DNA from: Eggerthellaceae bacterium UBA3686
GTDB taxonomy: Bacteria; Actinomycetota; Coriobacteriia; Coriobacteriales; Eggerthellaceae
Assembly: GCA_002371495.1 (NCBI GenBank)
Contig: DFIX01000042.1
Span: forward strand, 1-10,153
Length of the DNA: 10,153 bases
Reading direction: 5' to 3'
The position numbers and the translations under genes were made by a program. The notes below the pieces were generated by a model. The model was not told the origin of the DNA. It ran no database searches and saw only the letters and a program-made list of their open reading frames with translations. Positions 6,760-10,153 of this stretch are shown in pieces. Within the stretch, counting starts at the first letter, position 1, and each line of letters begins with the position of its first letter.

Positions 6760-6911
6760 AAACGCACTCTAACCGTCGATCCGGTGCATCGCGGGCCACC
6801 CGGATGCGTCAAAAGTACGGTTAGGGCGTGTTTTGAGGAGCTGCGGAATTCCCGACCTGGCTTTTGAGTTGGTTGTGGCCGGAAAACACGCCCTAACTGT
6901 CGATTTGGTGC
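6760..6911. repeat. Three-copy direct and inverted repeat after hxsA
   Basis: The 28-base segments 6760-6787 and 6884-6911 match at 22 positions, and all six differences are transitions. Between them, 6818-6834 is the inverse of the same core: GTTAGGGCGTGTTTT (6820-6834) pairs perfectly over 15 bp with AAAACACGCCCTAAC (6883-6897). The middle arm can also pair with the left copy, with one mismatch and two G-U pairs. There is no T run after either hairpin, so this is not a classical terminator; a REP-like intergenic element is more likely. Confidence 0.6.
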
Positions 6912-7050
6912 GCTAAGGCCATGCGTCGTACAGGCAGCGCATCGCGTGAGGCCGTGTCCCGCGTAAACTGAGCGTCGCGTAAGGCTGCGACTGCGCAAGG
7001 GCATGGATTGTGCTAGCCGGGCGCCGCGTAAGGCTGCATATCGCGTAAAA
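6911..7050. repeat. Degenerate tandem repeat of CGCGTAAGGCTG-like units
   Basis: Units resembling TCGCGTAAGGCTGC recur: CGCTAAGGCCATG (6911), TCGCGTGAGGCCG (6942), CCGCGTAAACTGA (6959), TCGCGTAAGGCTGC (6975), TGCGCAAGGGCAT (6992), CCGCGTAAGGCTGC (7024) and TCGCGTAAAACAG (7041). Spacing is irregular (about 16-33 bases). No gene is supported here. Its nature is unknown. Confidence 0.45.
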
Positions 7051-7133
7051 CAGCACGTGACGCATGCGTACGCGTGCGCTATGGCGAAACGGCCCAATAC
7101 TCAATTGCATGTCGATGATGCATCGCGCCCAAG

Positions 7134-7219
7134 GCGCTCGGGAGGCCCGTGCTTCCGTTAGCATGCAGGACACCATTATCAGGGCTTTTGCCTAACAGAA
7201 GAGGGGGTTTTGTCTAGGG
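7134..7219 (+). repeat. Diverged intergenic repeat, copy B (right of the hxs operon)
   Basis: GCGCTCGGGAGGCCC through GCATGCAGGACACC and CTTTTGCCTA matches 1170-1249 in the same orientation, with several small gaps. Together the two copies bracket the operon as direct repeats about 6 kb apart. Confidence 0.5.
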
Positions 7220-7282
7220 TTTCGGCTGCAGATACTGGCAAGCCGAAAGTCGAAAGGCCTTTAAATCAGTCGGCGCAGGAGT

Positions 7283-7610
7283 CACCCGTAACCCTCCTAT
7301 TTGGACAAACCGGCGCCCAAGGTGGGGGTTACGGGTGGATTTGCCTGTTGGGATTCCTGGCTTACGGGTGAGTGGAATACGTTACAGCTGTTCAGGGCTT
7401 TGGGGGTTTCGGATGCTTTCTCTGAAATTCACCCATAACCCCCGATTTCCGAATCCGCTTGTCGATTTTTGTTGGTTACGGGTGAAAGGATGGTTCTTCC
7501 CGCCCGAAAGAGCTGGTTGCGGGTGAAAGAAGCCCCATTTCCGTTCAGCAACATGGGCTACGGGCGGAGTATGGCCGCGTTCTTATCCCAGTAGCGCAGG
7601 TTGCGGGTGT
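7283..7610. repeat. Array of eight GGTTACGGGTG-like motifs in both orientations
   Basis: Plus-strand copies lie at about 7326 (GGGTTACGGGTG), 7359 (GGCTTACGGGTG), 7474 (GGTTACGGGTGAAAG), 7514 (GGTTGCGGGTGAAAG), 7553 (GGGCTACGGGCG) and 7599 (GGTTGCGGGTG). Minus-strand copies lie at 7283-7294 and 7428-7440. The first minus copy and the first plus copy form a perfect 12-bp inverted repeat (7283-7294 with 7326-7337); 7428-7440 pairs with 7474-7486 with one mismatch. Spacing is about 33-43 bases between several copies. The array ends right at the ribosome binding site of the VanZ-like gene. Confidence 0.6.
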
Positions 7611-7626
7611 TCTTAGGAGCGGGCGA

Positions 7627-8211
7627 ATGGTTGGTTTGGTACGGAATCTCGTCAGCGCCCCGCGCCTGGCCCTATTGCGCATGGGACATGGTACGATTGG
7701 GCGCATGAAATCGCTTCCCAGAACAATCGTTGCCGCAGTTGCGCTTGCGGGCGTGTGCGTCTTCGTGTTTGCGATGTCGGCCATGCCGGGTGGCGAGTCC
7801 GGCGGTCTCAGCCTGAAGATCGCGAAGGCGATTGCGCGCTGCGTCGTGGTGGGCTACGACTCGCTTCCGCTTGCTGGCCAGCTCCTATGGCAGGATCGGC
7901 TGCATTTTCTGGTGCGGAAGGCCGCGCACTTCACCGAGTATGCCGTGCTCGGCGCGCTGGCCGCGAACCTTTTGCGGCAGGCTTCGCGCGACCCCAAGTG
8001 GGCCTCGCGCGTGGCGGTAATCGAGCCTGCGTTCAGGCTGGTACTTGTTAGCTGGTTCTTCAGCGTCGCGTACGCTGCGAGCGACGAATTCCACCAGCTC
8101 TTCGTGCCCGGTCGCGCCGGCGCCGCGGGTGACGTTGCCATCGATTCGGCCGGCGCCCTGGTCGGCATCCTCGTGTACGCGTTTTTCGCCCTGCGTACCC
8201 GCAAGGTATGA
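7627..8211 (+). CDS. VanZ-family membrane protein
   Basis: A 194-residue protein with the VanZ-like motifs in order: SAMPG (51-55), RKAAHFTEYAVLG (97-109), SDEFHQ (152-157), PGRAG (161-165) and GDVAIDSAGALVG (168-180). Membrane segments lie near 30-50, 98-116, 135-150 and 171-187. The start at 7627 is supported by AGGAG at 7614-7618; ATG at 7705 would give a 168-residue protein that begins directly before the first membrane segment but has no ribosome binding site, so the 26 extra residues are uncertain. VanZ proteins are widespread in Gram-positive bacteria. One gives teicoplanin resistance, but most have no known role, and no other van genes are seen here, so resistance should not be assumed. 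The gene stands alone, with repeats on both sides. Confidence 0.85.
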   Translation: MVGLVRNLVSAPRLALLRMGHGTIGRMKSLPRTIVAAVALAGVCVFVFAMSAMPGGESGGLSLKIAKAIARCVVVGYDSLPLAGQLLWQDRLHFLVRKAAHFTEYAVLGALAANLLRQASRDPKWASRVAVIEPAFRLVLVSWFFSVAYAASDEFHQLFVPGRAGAAGDVAIDSAGALVGILVYAFFALRTRKV

Positions 8212-8215
8212 CGAC

Positions 8216-8270
8216 GTGCAAAAGCGCCATAGTGCAAAAGGGTCAGACCCTTTTGCACGTATGTGCAAAG
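8216..8270. repeat. Perfect 27-base palindrome with extra GTGCAAAA copies
   Basis: The arms at 8232-8244 (GTGCAAAAGGGTC) and 8246-8258 (GACCCTTTTGCAC) pair over 13 bp around a single A. Further GTGCAAAR copies lie at 8216 and 8263, so the hairpin sits among four copies of the same octamer. The GGGTCAGACCC core resembles REP-type elements associated with IS200-like transposases in many bacteria. As RNA this could act as a hairpin after the VanZ-like gene, but no T run follows on the plus strand. Confidence 0.65.
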
Positions 8271-8274
8271 AAAA

Positions 8275-8312
8275 CCGCCTCCCCCCGTAAACGGAAGGTA
8301 CGGGGGAGGCGG
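8275..8312 (-). terminator. Intrinsic terminator for the minus-strand secreted-protein gene
   Basis: CCGCCTCCCCC (8275-8285) pairs with GGGGGAGGCGG (8302-8312) over 11 bp with a 16-base loop. Read on the minus strand the stem is followed by TTTTCTTT, so it fits a terminator for the gene ending at 8460. On the plus strand there is no T run. Confidence 0.7.
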
Positions 8313-8362
8313 CGTACTCAGGCTATGAAGGCCGACATGAATCCAGGGACAACCAGGATGTT

Positions 8363-8469
8363 CGAAACGCTCGGCTGAGTCGCCTAAAGCATGGTCGTCG
8401 TCGAGCGTTTGGCCGAGCCATCTAAAGCATGGTAGTCATCGAGCGTTTGGCCAAGTCTCCTAAAGCGAG
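8363..8469 (-). repeat. 38-bp tandem repeat starting inside the gene's last codons
   Basis: Nearly three units of about 38 bases follow one another (8363-8401, 8402-8439, 8440-8469), with the core CTAAAGCATGGT and GAGCGTTTGGCC. The unit nearest the gene includes its stop codon: on the minus strand CTTTAG is the end of the reading frame and reappears in the next two units. The repeat thus looks like a duplication of the gene's 3' end. Confidence 0.7.
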
Positions 8470-9227
8470 GCCGCCTTCAGGGCGGTCGAGCCGGTTGAGG
8501 CTTTCCGTACGGTCGTGCCGCCTGCGTACACGTAGAGCTGCTCTCTCAGCGAGCCCTTCTGCACCGAGACCCACACTGCCTGCGCCTTGGTTACCTTGCC
8601 GCCGTTCTTGATGAAGTGGAGCTTATTGTTCTGCCAGTACCAGGCCTTTCTGAGCTTCCATCCCTTGGCCAGCTTCAAATTCAGCTTTCCCGTGAGGGAT
8701 TTTGCTTTCGTCACGACAACGGGGGTCGGGTACTTCTGCTTTGCGGCGGCGAAGCCGGCTGCGTAATTCTTTGTGCCTACCTTGAATGTCTTAACGGGGT
8801 TCGCGTAGCTTTTCACCACGTATTTGATCTTGTACTGTTTAGCTCCCCATTTGAAGCTTAGCGTGGTCTTTCCCTTGCCCTTGAGGGCGATCTGCATGTT
8901 GTAATAGTGCTTCCCACCGTACTTGTGGTGGAGAACCTTGACCGTGGCGACCTTCTTGTTGGAGCTCTTAGCGTTCGAGATCTTCTTGCTCCACGATTTA
9001 AGAGACGAGAGGTCGCGATACGTGTCGTCTGAGCTCTTCATGGTTGTCGTTATGGTGCTCGTGGGCTTCAGGTCCTCGAGCCGTTGCGCCCCGTCTGGCT
9101 GTCCACCAGCCCAAGCCTTGTCGGCGCCGATTGCCAAGCTGAACGCAATGGCGATAACGCCTGCCAAAACGATTGCCAACAACAGGCCTTGGTTTCTCTG
9201 GACGCTGACGTTCGGGTTCGTTTTCAT
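8460..9227 (-). CDS. Secreted lysine-rich protein with an Ig-like (Big_2-like) domain
   Basis: The start is ATG at 9227, with AGGAGG at 9232-9237; 255 residues. The frame runs on upstream but nothing there has a ribosome binding site. Residues 14-40 form a signal peptide ending AWA|GG. After a Ser/Thr-rich linker, residues 75-140 (SWSKKISNAKSSNKKVATVKV, then KGKGKTTLSFKW and YKIKYVV) follow the pattern of bacterial Ig-like Big_2 domains. The remainder (about 145-235) is Lys-, Tyr- and Trp-rich beta-like sequence with no family I recognise. There is no LPXTG or other anchor. It is probably released or held on the wall by charge. It is transcribed toward the VanZ-like gene and closed by the terminator at 8275-8312. 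Role unknown. Confidence 0.75.
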   Translation of the reverse strand: MKTNPNVSVQRNQGLLLAIVLAGVIAIAFSLAIGADKAWAGGQPDGAQRLEDLKPTSTITTTMKSSDDTYRDLSSLKSWSKKISNAKSSNKKVATVKVLHHKYGGKHYYNMQIALKGKGKTTLSFKWGAKQYKIKYVVKSYANPVKTFKVGTKNYAAGFAAAKQKYPTPVVVTKAKSLTGKLNLKLAKGWKLRKAWYWQNNKLHFIKNGGKVTKAQAVWVSVQKGSLREQLYVYAGGTTVRKASTGSTALKAASL

Positions 9228-9265
9228 AGTTCCTCCTTCAACGAAACACCGCTTACGTTGCCTAA

Positions 9266-9294
9266 AGTTTACCAGATGTGCAGTATGCAACTAA
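9266..9294 (-). promoter_or_regulatory. Putative promoter of the minus-strand secreted-protein gene
   Basis: On the minus strand TTAGTT (9289-9294) and TGG-TAAACT (-10 at 9266-9271, with an extended TGn) are separated by 17 bases. The start codon lies about 38 bases downstream. The -35 is weak and the call rests on spacing and the extended -10. Confidence 0.4.
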
Positions 9295-9585
9295 TTGCCT
9301 GATGCGTATGATTCGCCCGAGGGTAACTGTGCGATTGCCTTCGAAAAACCTGTCTGAGTTTGTGGGGGAGACGGGACCGTATGGCTGTTCGACGGCAACT
9401 CTGAGAGGTTTCGTGCTCCCCTCTGCATTATCCCGAAATTTTGCGCTACTCTGAGCTGGGACGAACTTCGCTTATGGCGAGTTTTGCGAACGGGAATCCG
9501 CCTCAGCTTCCGCCGTGTGGCATATGTGTCTTTGTTGCACAAGTAAAGAGGGAATGCTGTCGTGAGGTGTCAGCGGTCTGCGGTC

Positions 9586-9591
9586 TATAAT
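9586..9591 (+). promoter_or_regulatory. Putative -10 box for the right-hand gene
   Basis: A perfect TATAAT with no convincing -35 (only GTGAGG at 9562-9567, spacer 18). It would leave a leader of about 175 bases containing the direct repeat. Low certainty. Confidence 0.35.
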
Positions 9592-9654
9592 TATGCAGTC
9601 GATAGGCTTATGTAATAGAGGAAGGTTTGCGGCGCTGTTTTGGGCCTAAGAGGG

Positions 9655-9750
9655 AAGGCTCTGGTTTTCGGGCCGGACAAACAGGTTGGCGTGAACGGGC
9701 TCTCGCTTGGCGTGCGAAGGATGATCTTGGTTTTCGGACCGAACGAACAG
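9655..9750 (+). repeat. Imperfect direct repeat in the leader of the right-hand gene
   Basis: GAAGG, a short variable part, then CTGGTTTTCGGGCCGGACAA and ACAGG (about 9655-9684) recurs as GAAGG, then CTTGGTTTTCGGACCGAACG and AACAGG (about 9716-9750). Copies are spaced about 65 bases apart. A shorter partial match (GAAGG...TGTTTTGGGCC) is at 9621-9645. Confidence 0.5.
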
Positions 9751-9772
9751 GGCGAATGAGAAGAACTACCGT

Positions 9773-10153
9773 ATGAGCGAGCACGGGAATAGAGAACACG
9801 AGCAAGTATTCTCCGAAGTGCGGGATGTCTCTATTACCGGGGCTCCCGAAACGCAGGCGGACGGGCGTCAGGGTCACAGCCATACATCCGCCGAAGGGCG
9901 AAACGCCACCAGCGCCGAGGCTTCCGAGCGGCAAGCGGGCGGACGCCGCGGACGGGGGCGCCGCAGGCGCTAGGCTGCGATCGCCGCGGGCGTGCTGGCA
10001 GGCGCCTTGGTGTTCGTCGGCGTCGCGGCGGCGGCCGCGGGTGCGCTCATGATGCACAGGGTCGACTCGTCGATGTCGCTCGGCGACGAGGCGGTGGCGG
10101 TCAAGGCGAACCTTGCTGTGCCCGAGCACGACGAGCCGCTTTACGTCCTCGTC
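9773..10153 (+). pseudogene. LytR-CpsA-Psr-like protein, interrupted by an in-frame TAG and cut by right edge
   Basis: ATG at 9773 opens a 66-codon hydrophilic stretch ending in an Arg-rich run (GGRRGRGRRRR), then TAG at 9971-9973. The same frame continues without another stop to the window edge: a membrane segment (AAIAAGVLAGALVFVGVAAA, then AAGALMMHR), then MSLGDEAVAVKANLAVPEHD and EPLYVLV. That order, a basic cytoplasmic tail, one membrane anchor and a LYVLV strand, is the start of a LytR-CpsA-Psr protein, whose domain transfers glycopolymers to the cell wall. Only the first strand of the domain is seen, so the family call is moderate. The TAG may be a real nonsense mutation, a sequencing error or the sign of a downstream start (GTG 9992, ATG 10049). 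Any restart would lose the basic tail or the membrane anchor. Ribosome binding site weak (GAGAAG at 9758-9763). Confidence 0.6.

Larger units (their letters stand above)
9295..9772. other. Intergenic region between divergent genes
   Basis: No coding frame here has a convincing start or a recognisable product. It holds a TATAAT box at 9586-9591 and an imperfect direct repeat at 9655-9750 on the approach to the right-hand gene. I see no riboswitch or RNA gene. Confidence 0.55.

Noticed and set aside
7283..7610. Possible CRISPR array
   Set aside because: The motifs are short (about 12 bases), vary in sequence, occur in both orientations and lack constant spacing; no cas gene is visible.
7627..8211. 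Glycopeptide resistance gene
   Set aside because: The VanZ fold alone does not imply resistance; no vanH, vanA, vanX or regulator genes are present and most family members have other or unknown roles.
9608..10129. Long minus-strand frame opposite the LCP-like gene
   Set aside because: It is an Arg/Pro/Ser-rich shadow in GC-rich DNA with no family resemblance, and the plus frame has the basic tail, membrane segment and domain start in order.

Overview
The window looks like a piece of an actinobacterial chromosome, most likely from the Coriobacteriia (an Eggerthellaceae-like gut organism). This rests on the moderately high and uneven GC, the frequent ATGA translational overlaps, and the style of the exported lysine-rich surface proteins, the VanZ-like protein and the LytR-CpsA-Psr-like protein. 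No rRNA, tRNA or marker gene is present to confirm it, so the taxonomy is inference.

Left edge (1-830): the C-terminal part of an anti-phage dCTP deaminase (DcdV/AvcD type), visibly AT-richer than the rest, with a translationally coupled 62-residue protein of unknown function and a strong hairpin terminator. An intergenic stretch (831-1334) follows, with a diverged intergenic repeat and a TATAAT promoter preceded by a perfect 9-bp tandem repeat.

Centre (1335-6723): a tight seven-gene operon in which every junction overlaps. It is a His-Xaa-Ser (Hxs) system: HxsD, a second smaller HxsD-like protein, a membrane aspartic peptidase of the A24 (prepilin/preflagellin peptidase) family, the radical SAM proteins HxsC and HxsB, a secreted lysine-rich MORN-repeat protein, and the His-Xaa-Ser repeat protein HxsA. 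The simplest model is that HxsB, HxsC and HxsD modify the His-Xaa-Ser repeats of HxsA in the cytoplasm. HxsA would then be inserted or exported, possibly processed by the A24 peptidase, and would work at the cell surface with the basic MORN protein. The chemistry and biological role are not established as far as I know. The A24 peptidase, MORN protein and second HxsD make this an expanded version of the HxsA-D cassette and the best candidate here for an undescribed system.

Right (6724-10153): about 900 bases of repeat-rich intergenic DNA hold a diverged second copy of the repeat found before the operon, a possibly mutually exclusive hairpin set, a degenerate tandem region and eight copies of a GGTTACGGGTG-like motif in both orientations. 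Then come a VanZ-family membrane protein (+), a perfect 27-bp palindrome, a terminator for the gene on the other strand, a 38-bp tandem repeat that starts inside that gene's last codons, and a secreted Ig-like protein (-). After a 545-base intergenic region, the start of a LytR-CpsA-Psr-like protein (+) runs off the right edge and is interrupted by an in-frame TAG just before its membrane segment.
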